DNA of 64,000 nt from Janthinobacterium agaricidamnosum (GTDB taxonomy: Bacteria; Pseudomonadota; Gammaproteobacteria; Burkholderiales; Burkholderiaceae_D). The position numbers and the translations under genes were made by a program. The notes under the pieces are model-generated. The model was not told the DNA's origin and searched no databases. It saw only the letters and a list, made by a program, of their open reading frames with translations. Below, one piece after another: positions 37,331-46,031 of the stretch (position 1 is its first letter; the number at the start of each line of letters is the position of its first letter). The stretch lies in assembly GCF_003667705.1 (NCBI RefSeq), contig NZ_CP033019.1, positions 1,674,001 to 1,738,000 on the forward strand, read 5' to 3'.

Positions 37331-38749
37331 ATGAGCAATACACTTCCTTTGCTGTCGCGCGCCTCGGGCGAAACCCTGATCGACCAGATCGCGCGCTCGC
37401 TGGCGGCGCGCATCGACGACAAGCTGCTGCGCGGCGGCGCGCGCATGCCTTCGATCCGCCAGTGCGCCGCCAGCCTGGAGGTGTCGTGCGCCACGGTGGT
37501 GGCCAGCTACGACAAGCTGGTGGCGCGCGGCTACCTGGAATCGCGGCGCGGCGCCGGCTTTTTCGTGCGCGAGCGCTCGCCGCTGAACACGCCGGCGCCG
37601 CCCCCCGGCGCGCAGGACGCGGCGGCGCAGCCGATGGATGTCGTTTGGCTGATCCGAAACATGTTCCGCCAGACGCCGGTCATCCCCGCGCCCGGCACCG
37701 GCATGCTGCCCGCCGAGTGGCTCGATGGCGATCTGGTGGCGCGCGCCCTGCGCGATGTCAGCCGCCAGCCGGGCAGCCTGCTGCTCGGTTACGGATCGCC
37801 GCAGGGTTTTTTGCCTCTGCGCCAGCAGTTGCAGCTGAAACTGGCGGGCCTGGAAATCGCCTGTCCGCCCGAGCAGATTGTCACCACGGTGGGCGTGATG
37901 CAGGCGCTGGACCTGGTGGCGCGCGAGTTTGCCCGCCCTGGCGACACTATTTTCGTCGACGATCCCGCGTACTGGCTGATGTTCGGCGCCTTTGCCGCCA
38001 TGGGCATGCACGTCATCGGCATCCCGCGCCTGGGTGACGGCCCCGATATCGCCGTGCTGGCCGAGCTGGCAGCCCTGCACCGTCCCAAGCTGTACGTGAT
38101 CAATTCGGTGCTGCACAACCCCAGCTCGACGTCGCTGTCGGCGGCCAAGGCTTTCCAGGTGCTGCGCCTGGCCGAACAGCACGATTTCCTCGTCGTCGAA
38201 GACGATATCTATTGCGACATGCACCCGGGCGGCGAGGTGCAGCCGGCCACCCGCCTGGCCGCGCTGGACCAGCTGCGCCGCGTGATTTACCTGGGCGGCT
38301 TTTCCAAGAGCCTGTCGGCCAACCTGCGCGTGGGCTTCATCGCCACCTCGCCGGAATGGGCGCAGCGCCTGGCCGACCGCAAGATGCTGGCCACCCTGAC
38401 CACCAGCGACATCGGCGAGCGCGTGGTGTATAAAATCCTCTCGCAAGGTCTGTACCGCAAGCATGCGGAACGGCTGCGCGCGCGGCTCGACAAGGTGCGC
38501 GAGGGCACGTACCGCCGCGCCGAGCGGGCCGGCCTGCGTTTCGATCCCGCGCCGGCCGGCATGTTCATCTGGGCCGATGCGGGCTGCGACACGAATGTGC
38601 TGGCCGAAAAGGCGTTGGCCGAAGGCCTGGTGCTGGGGCCGGGCAGCCTGTTTTCGCCGCGCCAGCTGCCGTCGACCCGCATGCGCCTGAACCTGGCCAC
38701 GGTGCAGGACGAGCGCGTCTGGGATTTTTTCGGCCGCGCACTGGGCTAA
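37331..38749 (+). CDS. MocR/PdxR-type GntR regulator with aminotransferase domain
   Basis: This 472-residue protein has an N-terminal GntR winged helix (LLRGGARMPSIRQCAASLEV, then TVVASYDKLVARGYLESRRG) fused to a class I aminotransferase-like domain. The PLP-lysine segment FSKSLSANLRVGF is present, so PLP binding is likely. Such proteins sense PLP or an amino-acid-PLP adduct. It is divergent from the DMT transporter. Confidence 0.9.
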   Translation: MSNTLPLLSRASGETLIDQIARSLAARIDDKLLRGGARMPSIRQCAASLEVSCATVVASYDKLVARGYLESRRGAGFFVRERSPLNTPAPPPGAQDAAAQPMDVVWLIRNMFRQTPVIPAPGTGMLPAEWLDGDLVARALRDVSRQPGSLLLGYGSPQGFLPLRQQLQLKLAGLEIACPPEQIVTTVGVMQALDLVAREFARPGDTIFVDDPAYWLMFGAFAAMGMHVIGIPRLGDGPDIAVLAELAALHRPKLYVINSVLHNPSSTSLSAAKAFQVLRLAEQHDFLVVEDDIYCDMHPGGEVQPATRLAALDQLRRVIYLGGFSKSLSANLRVGFIATSPEWAQRLADRKMLATLTTSDIGERVVYKILSQGLYRKHAERLRARLDKVREGTYRRAERAGLRFDPAPAGMFIWADAGCDTNVLAEKALAEGLVLGPGSLFSPRQLPSTRMRLNLATVQDERVWDFFGRALG

Positions 38750-38771
38750 AACTGCACATTTGCCGGGGGCT

Positions 38772-38799
38772 CTTGAAATCGCTTGTACCATCCCCAACT
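38772..38799 (+). promoter_or_regulatory. sigma-32 heat-shock promoter of htpG
   Basis: CTTGAAA (38772-38778) is followed after 13 bp by CCCCAACT (38792-38799). This is nearly the consensus CTTGAAA...CCCCATNT of RpoH promoters, about 40 bp upstream of the htpG start. Confidence 0.85.
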
Positions 38800-38838
38800 C
38801 CGTAGAATCCGTCCCATCCACAAGACTATGAGGTAAAA

Positions 38839-40758
38839 ATGGCTGTCTCCGAAAAGCAAACCCTGGGTTTTCAGACCGAAGTGAAGCAAATGCTGCACCT
38901 GATGATCCATTCCCTGTACTCGAACAAGGAAATCTTCCTGCGCGAATTGATCTCGAACGCGTCCGACGCGGCCGACAAATTGCGCTTCGAAGCGATCGAT
39001 AACGACGCCCTGTACGGCAACGATCACGAATTGAAGATCAAGGTCAGCTTCGACAAGGATGCGCGCACCATCACCATTTCCGACAACGGCATCGGCATGA
39101 CCCGCGACGAGGCGATCTCGCACCTGGGCACCATCGCCAAGTCGGGCACCAAGGAATTCTTCGGCAAGCTGTCGGGCGACCAGCAGCAGGACGCGGCCCT
39201 GATCGGCCAGTTCGGCGTGGGCTTCTATTCCGGCTTCATCGTCGCCGACAAGATCACCGTCGAAACGCACCGCGCCGGCGTGGACGCTTCCGAAGGCGTG
39301 CGCTGGGAGTCGGCGGGCGAAGGCGATTACAGCATCGAGTCGATCGACAAGCCGTCGCGCGGCACGGACATCATCCTGCACCTGCGCGAAGGCGAGGATG
39401 AATTGCTGTCGAGCTGGAAGATCAAGTCCATCATCCGCAAATACTCGGACCATATCTCGCTGCCGATCGTGATGCAGAAGGAAGAGTGGGACGACGAGAA
39501 AAAAGAAACCGTCCTGAAAGACGAATTTGAAACCGTCAACCAGGCCAGCGCCCTGTGGGCCCGCAACAAGGCCGACATTACGCCGGAACAGTACGACGAA
39601 TTCTACAAGCACGTGTCGCACGACTTCCAGTCGCCGCTGACGCACACGCATAACCGCGTGGAAGGTCGCAGCGAATACACGCAGCTGCTGTACATCCCGG
39701 CCAAGGCGCCGTTCGACATGTGGGACCGCAACAAGCGCGGCGGCATCAAGCTGTACGTCAAGCGCGTCTTCATCATGGACGATGCCGAGCAGCTGATGCC
39801 GACCTACCTGCGCTTCGTGCGCGGGGTGATCGACTCGGCCGACCTGCCGCTGAACGTGTCGCGCGAAATCCTGCAGGAATCGCGCGACGTCAAGGTGATC
39901 CGCGAAGGCTCGACCAAACGCGTGCTGGGCATGCTGGAAGAACTGGCGAACGCGGACGAGCAAGAGAAGAAGGACAAGTACGCCATCTTCTGGAAGGAAT
40001 TCGGCCAGGTGCTGAAAGAGGGCATCGGCGAGGACGCGGCCAACAAGGAGCGCCTGGCCAAGCTGCTGCGCTTTGCCTCGACGGCCAACGACAGCGACGA
40101 GCAAATCACTTCGTTCGCCGACTACGTGGCACGCATGAAGGAAGGCCAGGACAAGATCTATTACGTCACGGCCGACAACTACGCCGCCGCCAAGAACAGC
40201 CCGCACCTGGAAATCTTCCGTAAGAAGGGCGTCGAAGTGCTGCTGCTGACGGACCGCGTCGATGAATGGATGCTGTCCTTCCTGCAGGATTTCGAAGGCA
40301 AGGAACTGGTCTCCGTGGCCAAGGGCGGCCTGGACCTGGGCGCGCTGGAAGACGAGGCGGAAAAGAAAGAGCACGAAGAAACGGAAACTTCATACGCCGA
40401 CCTGGTGGGCAAGATGAAGACCGTGCTGGCCGACAAGGCCAAGGACGTGCGCGTGACGTTCCGTCTGACCGATTCGCCAGCCTGCCTGGTGGCCGATGAA
40501 AATGAATTGTCGGGCAACCTGCTGCGCATGCTGAAGGCGGCTGGCCAGAGCGCGCCGGAATCGAAGCCGATTTTGGAAATCAACCCGAACCACCCGCTGG
40601 TGACGCGTCTGAAATACGAAGACGCGGAAGGCGGCAAGTTCGGCGACTGGGCCAATATCCTGTTCGACCAGGCCATGCTGGCCGAAGGCGGTTCGCTGGC
40701 CGACCCGGCCAGTTTCGTCAAGCGCCTGAACGAATTGCTGCTCAATACGGCGAAGTAA
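38839..40758 (+). CDS. htpG: Hsp90-family molecular chaperone HtpG
   Basis: This 639-residue protein matches HtpG throughout: the N-terminal GHKL ATPase starts with [20 protein letters not shown] and contains [21 protein letters not shown] and GQFGVGFYS. The middle domain has [12 protein letters not shown]. It is a cytoplasmic chaperone dimer that works with DnaK under stress. A sigma-32 promoter precedes it and a strong terminator follows, so it is monocistronic. Confidence 0.98.
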   Translation: MAVSEKQTLGFQTEVKQMLHLMIHSLYSNKEIFLRELISNASDAADKLRFEAIDNDALYGNDHELKIKVSFDKDARTITISDNGIGMTRDEAISHLGTIAKSGTKEFFGKLSGDQQQDAALIGQFGVGFYSGFIVADKITVETHRAGVDASEGVRWESAGEGDYSIESIDKPSRGTDIILHLREGEDELLSSWKIKSIIRKYSDHISLPIVMQKEEWDDEKKETVLKDEFETVNQASALWARNKADITPEQYDEFYKHVSHDFQSPLTHTHNRVEGRSEYTQLLYIPAKAPFDMWDRNKRGGIKLYVKRVFIMDDAEQLMPTYLRFVRGVIDSADLPLNVSREILQESRDVKVIREGSTKRVLGMLEELANADEQEKKDKYAIFWKEFGQVLKEGIGEDAANKERLAKLLRFASTANDSDEQITSFADYVARMKEGQDKIYYVTADNYAAAKNSPHLEIFRKKGVEVLLLTDRVDEWMLSFLQDFEGKELVSVAKGGLDLGALEDEAEKKEHEETETSYADLVGKMKTVLADKAKDVRVTFRLTDSPACLVADENELSGNLLRMLKAAGQSAPESKPILEINPNHPLVTRLKYEDAEGGKFGDWANILFDQAMLAEGGSLADPASFVKRLNELLLNTAK

Positions 40759-40783
40759 TCGCCACCGCATGCCTAAAACGTAG

Positions 40784-40809
40784 GTCGGATTAGCGCAGCG
40801 TAATCCGAC
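40784..40809. repeat. REP-like element with GTCGGATTA arms, copy 2
   Basis: The perfect 9-bp arms GTCGGATTA/TAATCCGAC flank GCGCAGCG, in the gap after htpG. The same arms occur at 14771-14806. Confidence 0.8.
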
Positions 40810-40833
40810 ACGGCGGCGGTGACCGATGTACTG

Positions 40834-40870
40834 AAGCCGGCCCTTTCCTCGTGGAAGGGCCGGCTTTTTT
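40834..40870 (+). terminator. rho-independent terminator of htpG
   Basis: AAGCCGGCCCTTTCC pairs with GGAAGGGCCGGCTT around a short loop, and a T-run follows. It ends the htpG transcript before the TetR gene. Confidence 0.92.
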
Positions 40871-40975
40871 CATGCGCATGCCTCAAGCCCTGGCCGCGGC
40901 GACTTCAGGCATAATTGCCCCTTGTTGAATTTAATTCGTCAATGGCCGGCATGGCCGTTGATGCAGGAGCCTGTC

Positions 40976-41539
40976 ATGTCAGTGAGTACCCGCGACGCCC
41001 TTTTGAAAAGCGCAGAAATCCACCTGCGTTCGAAAGGCTACGCCGCTTTCAGTTATGCCGATTTGTCCGAAGAAATCGGCATACGCAAGGCCAGTATTCA
41101 CCATCATTTCCCCACCAAGGAAAACCTCGGCGTGGCCTTGATCACGCAATATATCGACGTGTTTACGGAAAAGCTGCAGGCGATCGATGCCGCGCATGCC
41201 GATCCGGTCGAACGCCTGCGCGAGTTCGGCGGGCTGTTCCTGGCCAGCGCCAACGACCATTTGCTGCCGCTGTGCGGCGCGCTCGCGGCCGAAATGGCGG
41301 CGCTGCCCGAATCGCTGCAGGCCTTGGGCCGGCAACTGATGGCGCAGCAGCTGGACTGGATGGAAAGCAATCTCGTGCAGGCGGCGCAGCTGCACGGCTG
41401 GACTTTGCGGAAGCCGCCGCGTGACTATGCCTTCATGCTGCTCAGCGCATTGGAGGGCGCCAGTTTTATCGGCTGGGCCCTGGGGCCTTCGACCGATCCG
41501 CTGGCCGCTTTCCATTACATGCTCGACAATCTGGCGTAG
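40976..41539 (+). CDS. TetR/AcrR-family regulator
   Basis: This 187-residue regulator has an N-terminal TetR HTH (GYAAFSYADLSEEIGIRKASIHHHFP..., residues about 21-50) and a helical ligand domain. This HTH flavour (IGIRKASIHHHF) is common in regulators of reductase and detoxification genes. AGGAG precedes ATG 40976; an in-frame extension to 40922 is unsupported. It could regulate the redox operon 4 kb downstream, but this is only an inference. Confidence 0.83.
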   Translation: MSVSTRDALLKSAEIHLRSKGYAAFSYADLSEEIGIRKASIHHHFPTKENLGVALITQYIDVFTEKLQAIDAAHADPVERLREFGGLFLASANDHLLPLCGALAAEMAALPESLQALGRQLMAQQLDWMESNLVQAAQLHGWTLRKPPRDYAFMLLSALEGASFIGWALGPSTDPLAAFHYMLDNLA

Positions 41540-41554
41540 CGCGGGCCAGCCCGC

Positions 41555-41971
41555 TCAGGCAAACAGGGCGGGTTTGGCGACCATGAGCGCGCAGATGGTC
41601 AAAAATACGGCCAGCTTGAGGCACAGCCAGATCCGCAGTCTGGCGCCCGCCTGCACGTATCCCTGTTCCACCTTCTCTTCCACCTTGTCCGCCCAGAAAT
41701 GGTCGATGGCTTGCGCGCCGATAAAAAGCGTGAGGGACAGCCGCATCCAGCCCATGTGCAGCCAGGCCCACTGTTGCTGGTACAGCAGGACCAGCCCGCC
41801 GGCAAGCACTATCCAGCCTGCGACGGCGATCTGTTGATGGAGTTTATGTAATGTATCGCGGCCGGCGGCATCGCGCATCAGGTTCAGCAGGCGCGGCGTC
41901 AGCATCATCGGACCGATGAAGGCGATGGCGGCGACGACGTGCAGTATCATCAGGAATGTATAGGTGTTCAT
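41555..41971 (-). CDS. small integral membrane protein (DUF2269-like)
   Basis: This 138-residue protein has four predicted membrane segments (MNTYTFLMILHVVAAIAFIG..., IVLAGGLVLLYQQQWAW, LSLTLFIGAQAI, LCLKLAVFLTICALMV). It resembles small membrane proteins of the DUF2269 type. No function is known. It is divergent from a TetR gene across 80 bp and is the likely target of that regulator. The start is set at 41971, where the first membrane helix begins; the frame extends to 42049 without support. Confidence 0.65.
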   Translation of the reverse strand: MNTYTFLMILHVVAAIAFIGPMMLTPRLLNLMRDAAGRDTLHKLHQQIAVAGWIVLAGGLVLLYQQQWAWLHMGWMRLSLTLFIGAQAIDHFWADKVEEKVEQGYVQAGARLRIWLCLKLAVFLTICALMVAKPALFA

Positions 41972-42051
41972 GGCGTTCTCGTATCGGCAAAGACGGTTGT
42001 TTGCGGAACGTTTAGAATAAGTTTTACTACCCACTTTCGCTACTCGCATTC

Positions 42052-42681
42052 ATGGCAAAAACTGCAGCGCATGCGGAGCCCCGCAAGCGGCCGTCCCAGG
42101 CCAGATCGGCCGCCACCGTCGCGGCGATGGTGGAGGCGGCTGCTCGCATTATTGAGGTGCGGGGCTGGGCCGCGTTGACGACGAATCATGTTGCCGAGCT
42201 GTCCGGCGTCAGCATCGGCTCCCTGTACCAGTACTTCCCGTCGAAAGAGCCGCTGCTGGCCGAACTGGTACGCCGCGAACGCGCGATGCTGCTGCGCGAC
42301 GTGGGTCTAGCCATGGCGCTGGAGGGGGAACTGCCGCTCGCGATAGAACAGGGTGTGATGGCCGGTCTGGCGCACCAGTTCAGGCGCCCCGCGCTTGCCC
42401 TCGCGCTGGAATCGGCTCCATCGTCGCCATCCTTGCAGCATGAGGACGAGGCCTTGCGGCAGGCGCTTGCCGGCCAGCTCGCGGGGCTGCTGGCGCGTCA
42501 TGGCGTCGCCGATGCTGATATGGCCGCCGCCGACGTGATTGCGCTATGCCGCGGCATCATCGACGCCGCGGCGCTGCGGGGAGAAACCGATATGGCGTCG
42601 CTTGCCCGGCGCCTGGGGCGCGCGGTCCATGGCTACCTGGACACGGCGGGACCTGCCAGGGAAGCTGCCGCCAGCGCTTAA
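42052..42681 (+). CDS. TetR-family transcriptional regulator
   Basis: This 209-residue regulator has an N-terminal HTH (WAALTTNHVAELSGVSIGSL, then YQYFPSKEPLLAELV). It is divergent from the small membrane protein gene. Its stop codon overlaps that of the convergent FrnE-like gene by four bases (TTAA). Confidence 0.85.
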   Translation: MAKTAAHAEPRKRPSQARSAATVAAMVEAAARIIEVRGWAALTTNHVAELSGVSIGSLYQYFPSKEPLLAELVRRERAMLLRDVGLAMALEGELPLAIEQGVMAGLAHQFRRPALALALESAPSSPSLQHEDEALRQALAGQLAGLLARHGVADADMAAADVIALCRGIIDAAALRGETDMASLARRLGRAVHGYLDTAGPAREAAASA

Positions 42682-43379
42682 GGGAGGATGCAGCCGTCCA
42701 GGCCACACATCTCCCCGGCCGATGCGGCCAGGTTCTCCCGGGATTGCGCATGGAGGTTCTCCAGCGCCTGCAGGAATACTTCTGGCGGCTGCGCGCCGGA
42801 AATGTGCGCTCCATTGCCAAAGACGAACAGCGGCACGCCGGAAGCGATGCGCGATGCGCTGCGCTCATCGTCCTGCACCTGCTGGCGCAATTGCGGTGTC
42901 GACCACGCGCGCTGCACCGCCTCGGCAGGCACGCCCGCCTGCGCCGCGAGCAGGGCGAGGGAATCGTGGTCGAACAGCGATTTTCCGTGCGAAATACTCT
43001 GCTCATACAGCACTTCGACCAGGCGCTGTTGCAAAGCCTCGTCGCTGACGGCCTTGACGAGCATGTGCGCGTCCATGGTGTCGCCAAACAGCATGGTGTC
43101 GAAGCGGTAGTCCAGGCCTTCGGCCGCTCCATGCGACTGCACCGAATACAGCATGCCCTCGGCGGCCATCGGATCGCGAAATTTTTTCAGCAAGGCTGCC
43201 TTGATCGGTTCGGCCTGATGGTTCGGTGCGATGCGGTAGGCGCGCAGCCTGACCTGCACGGCGTCCCTGTGTTCGAAAGCGGCAAGGGCCTTCTCGAATC
43301 GGCGCTTGGCGATCCAGCACCAGGGGCAGACGAAATCGGACCAGATGTCGACGACCAGCGCTTGTGTGTTGTTTTTCAT
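42678..43379 (-). CDS. FrnE-like DsbA-family disulfide oxidoreductase
   Basis: This 233-residue protein has a DsbA/thioredoxin fold and active-site CPWC (Cys18, Cys21), no signal peptide, and a cytoplasmic FrnE-type layout (DIWSDFVCPWCWIAKRRFEKA). The extreme C-terminus carries a second pair, Cys225 and Cys230 (CX4C); Deinococcus FrnE also has a CX4C near its end. It is the last gene of a three-gene redox operon behind the AhpD-like and reductase-OsmC genes, and it probably handles thiol stress. Confidence 0.88.
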   Translation of the reverse strand: MKNNTQALVVDIWSDFVCPWCWIAKRRFEKALAAFEHRDAVQVRLRAYRIAPNHQAEPIKAALLKKFRDPMAAEGMLYSVQSHGAAEGLDYRFDTMLFGDTMDAHMLVKAVSDEALQQRLVEVLYEQSISHGKSLFDHDSLALLAAQAGVPAEAVQRAWSTPQLRQQVQDDERSASRIASGVPLFVFGNGAHISGAQPPEVFLQALENLHAQSRENLAASAGEMCGLDGCILP

Positions 43380-43440
43380 GGTTGCTCCTTGAGTGGCCGG
43401 CTCGGCGTGCACGCATGCCAGGCCGGCTGATGCGGCGGTA

Positions 43441-43773
43441 TCAAGCCTTGTCGAACGCGTCCAGCACGTGGGTGCTGTAGACAACGGCGGCGCCCGCATT
43501 GAGGTTGATCGCCACGCCGAGCGCCTCGGCAATTTCTTCCACGGTCACGCCCAGCTTCTTGGCGGCGGCAGCGTGGAAGGCGATGCAGCCGTCGCAGCGC
43601 GTGGTGACGGCCACTGCCAGCGAGATCAGTTCCCGCGTTTTCGCGTCGAGATGGTTGGTCTTGTCGCCGGCGCCGCCCAGTGCGGCGATGCCTTTCATGG
43701 TGTCGGGCGTCAGTGCGTTCAATTGCATCGCACGCGTGTTGATGTCTTGCCGAGCTTGTTTCCAGTCTTCCAT
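43441..43773 (-). CDS. carboxymuconolactone decarboxylase/AhpD-like protein
   Basis: This 110-residue protein of the CMD/AhpD family has the redox motif TRCDGCIAFH with Cys60, Cys63 and His67, the CXXC-X3-H pattern of AhpD-like alkylhydroperoxidases. It probably acts in peroxide reduction or thiol relay. It lies 63 bp downstream of the reductase-OsmC fusion and 61 bp upstream of FrnE. Confidence 0.87.
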   Translation of the reverse strand: MEDWKQARQDINTRAMQLNALTPDTMKGIAALGGAGDKTNHLDAKTRELISLAVAVTTRCDGCIAFHAAAAKKLGVTVEEIAEALGVAINLNAGAAVVYSTHVLDAFDKA

Positions 43774-43836
43774 GATTTCCTCGCTATGTAGGCGCTTGCG
43801 CGCGGGTTGGTGGCTAGATGATTCCCGGGATGGGTA

Positions 43837-45498
43837 TCAGGCCTCGATTACTTCCAGGGTGGGCCGCATGCGGATGGCCTTCGAGAAATTGGCCAGGTTG
43901 ACCGACGTTTTGGTGACGGCCTGGTGCAGCGCCTCGACGCGCTCGCGCGAGGCATCCGTGCGCAGCCGCACCACGTAGCTGACTTCGTCGTAGCCGGGAT
44001 TGACGCTCTCGTCCAGGCCGAGGAAGCCACGCAGGTCCAGCTTGCCGTCCGTTTCGATTTCCAGGCTGTGCACGGTGATGCCCATGGCCGCCGCATTGGC
44101 TGCGTAACCGACTGACAGGCAGGCGTTGAGGGCGGCCATCAGCAGCTCTTGCGGATTGGGCGCCGTGTTTTGGCCCAGCAATTCATGCGGTTCGTCCGAG
44201 GCGATCTCGAAATGGCGCGCATGCTTTTCACCGCCCAGCACATAGTGGCTGACGGTGGCCACGCTGCGCGTCTGGTGTTGCCAGCGGGTCTTGACGTTGA
44301 AACGCACCTCGCCCTTGTCGGGATGCCCTGCCACGCCCTGGGCGAATTGCTGCAATGCTGCCACGTTGATGCCATTGAGCATATTGCTGGCAGGCGCCGC
44401 GCCATACGCGGGATAGTCGGTATAACCGTGGGACGGGGCGCCGCTGGCGCCGTAATAGGTCGAGCGGTCGCTGTCGGCCAGAGGCCAGTTGTTTTGCATG
44501 CGCTCCACCAGATCCGGGTTGGAGATGAATGGCATGCCGAAGGCGATCAGATCGAGGTCGCCTTTTTCCAGTTCGCTGCGCGCCAGTTCCTGCGTGAAGC
44601 CGCCCGCGCCGATCAGGGTGCCGTGATAGTCCTGGCGGAATTGCGCACCAAAGCCGGCTGGCACTTCCGCCGCCGTGATGGTCGGCTGGTAGTTCAGGTG
44701 CACATAGGCCAGCTTCCTCGTATCGAGTGCCTGCGCAACGCTGCTCCACACCTGCGCTTCATCGGCATAGGCGCGCATGTCGTACAGGCGGCCGAATGGT
44801 GAGATGCGTACGCCGACCTTGCCGCTGCCGATGGCGGCCGACAGCGCGTCTATGGTCTCGAGCAAAAAGCGCTGGCGGTTGGCGATGCCGCCGCCGTACT
44901 GGTCGGTGCGCGTATTGACGGCGCTGCTGAGGAACTGGTCGAACAGGAAGCCGTTGGCGGCCATGATCTCGATCCCGTCAAAGCCAGCGTCGATAGCGAC
45001 TTTTGCCGCATGCACGAAGTCGGCGGTGACGCGGGCGATCTCGTCGACGCTCAGCGCGCGCGGCACGCTGGGCAGCACCGGTCCGGCCTTGCCCGGTTCG
45101 ATCCAGGCGTAGACGGTGGTGTTTTCCGCCGCCACGTCGCTGGGGCCGACGGGCGCCGCGTTGCCCGGCTGGATAGATACATGTGACATGCGGCCCACGT
45201 GCCACAGCTGGGCGAAGATCTTGCCGCCCTTGGCATGCACGGCATCGGTGACCTGGCGCCAGCCCTGGCCCTGCGTGCTGCTGTAGATGCCGGGCGTGTA
45301 CAAATAGCCGCGGCCTTCATCGGAGACGGGCAAGCCTTCGGTGACGATCAGGCCGGCCGAGGCACGCTGGGCGTAATACAGCGCGGTGAGCGCATCGGGA
45401 TTGTTTTCGAGCGTGCGCGTGCGCGTCATCGGCGCCATGACGACGCGGTTGGCCAGGGAAATGCCGGACAGGTCATAAGGGGTGAACAGTTGATGCAT
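43837..45498 (-). CDS. Old Yellow Enzyme (alkene reductase-like) fused to an OsmC domain
   Basis: This is a single 553-residue frame. Residues 1 to about 360 form an FMN-binding Old Yellow Enzyme barrel (VVMAPMTRTRT, IFAQLWHVGRMSH, NTRTDQYGGG, GAGGF, AFGMPFISNPDLVERM). Residues about 395-553 form an OsmC/Ohr-type domain (TAPNPQELLMAALNACLSVGY). In the barrel, the family's catalytic H-x2-N-G-Y motif reads M-A-A-N-G-F: Met179 and Phe184 replace the His and Tyr of OYE1 (His191, Tyr196), while Asn182 is kept. The only Cys in the protein is Cys460, the peroxidatic OsmC position; the second OsmC Cys is absent. The frame is intact across the junction. It is the first gene of the redox operon. The product may be a repurposed flavoprotein rather than a normal enoate reductase. 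Confidence 0.88.
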   Translation of the reverse strand: MHQLFTPYDLSGISLANRVVMAPMTRTRTLENNPDALTALYYAQRASAGLIVTEGLPVSDEGRGYLYTPGIYSSTQGQGWRQVTDAVHAKGGKIFAQLWHVGRMSHVSIQPGNAAPVGPSDVAAENTTVYAWIEPGKAGPVLPSVPRALSVDEIARVTADFVHAAKVAIDAGFDGIEIMAANGFLFDQFLSSAVNTRTDQYGGGIANRQRFLLETIDALSAAIGSGKVGVRISPFGRLYDMRAYADEAQVWSSVAQALDTRKLAYVHLNYQPTITAAEVPAGFGAQFRQDYHGTLIGAGGFTQELARSELEKGDLDLIAFGMPFISNPDLVERMQNNWPLADSDRSTYYGASGAPSHGYTDYPAYGAAPASNMLNGINVAALQQFAQGVAGHPDKGEVRFNVKTRWQHQTRSVATVSHYVLGGEKHARHFEIASDEPHELLGQNTAPNPQELLMAALNACLSVGYAANAAAMGITVHSLEIETDGKLDLRGFLGLDESVNPGYDEVSYVVRLRTDASRERVEALHQAVTKTSVNLANFSKAIRMRPTLEVIEA

Positions 45499-45573
45499 GT
45501 GATGCCTCGCAAATGGTCGAATGCGCCGTGGCGCGGAAGGATTGCCGGGTGAAATACCGGGTGTGAAATAAGT

Positions 45574-45591
45574 CTACCATCTAGTAGGTAG
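45574..45591. promoter_or_regulatory. candidate TetR-type operator upstream of the redox operon
   Basis: CTACCATCTAGTAGGTAG is an 18-bp near-palindrome (7 of 9 pairs) centred on CTAG, 76 bp upstream of the fusion gene. Its size and form suit a TetR-family repressor; two TetR genes lie nearby. Confidence 0.5.
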
Positions 45592-45656
45592 GCAAGTCAA
45601 CCGGTCGCATTGCCGGCAAAAATCGCTATGATGCGGCTTTGCACGGGACGATACGG

Positions 45657-46031
45657 ATGATTGCCATGAAAAACCGCCTGATGGCGGGCCTGGGCGCGCA
45701 CGCGCTGGGCTGCCTGCTGTTTATTGTGTTGAGCTGGCTGGGGTTTTATTTGTACACGCAGCTGTTCGGCAGCCTCGGCTCGCGCGGCGTGGCCGGCGGC
45801 CTGGCCCTGCTGCTCGTGTTTTATGTGTATGCGGGCACGAATCTGCTGCTGGCGCTGCTGCCGCCCGGCAGGTGGAAGCCTGCGCTGTGCGGCTTGCTGG
45901 GCGCGGCCGTGCTCGCGTATCTGCTGCCGCAGCATCCGCTGCGGGCCATCTACTTCAGCGTGCTGGCGGGCGGCTTGAGCTGGCTGGCCGTGCTGGCCAG
46001 CGCGCGTTTAAGCAGATATTTGCGCGGCTGA
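45657..46031 (+). CDS. small membrane protein of unknown function
   Basis: This protein of about 124 residues has four hydrophobic segments (LGCLLFIVLSWLGFYLY, GGLALLLVFYVYAGTNLLLAL, LCGLLGAAVLAYLL, YFSVLAGGLSWLAVLA). I do not recognise the family. The start could be 45657 or 45666. Its 3' end overlaps the converging hydrolase gene by 24 bp. Confidence 0.55.
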   Translation: MIAMKNRLMAGLGAHALGCLLFIVLSWLGFYLYTQLFGSLGSRGVAGGLALLLVFYVYAGTNLLLALLPPGRWKPALCGLLGAAVLAYLLPQHPLRAIYFSVLAGGLSWLAVLASARLSRYLRG

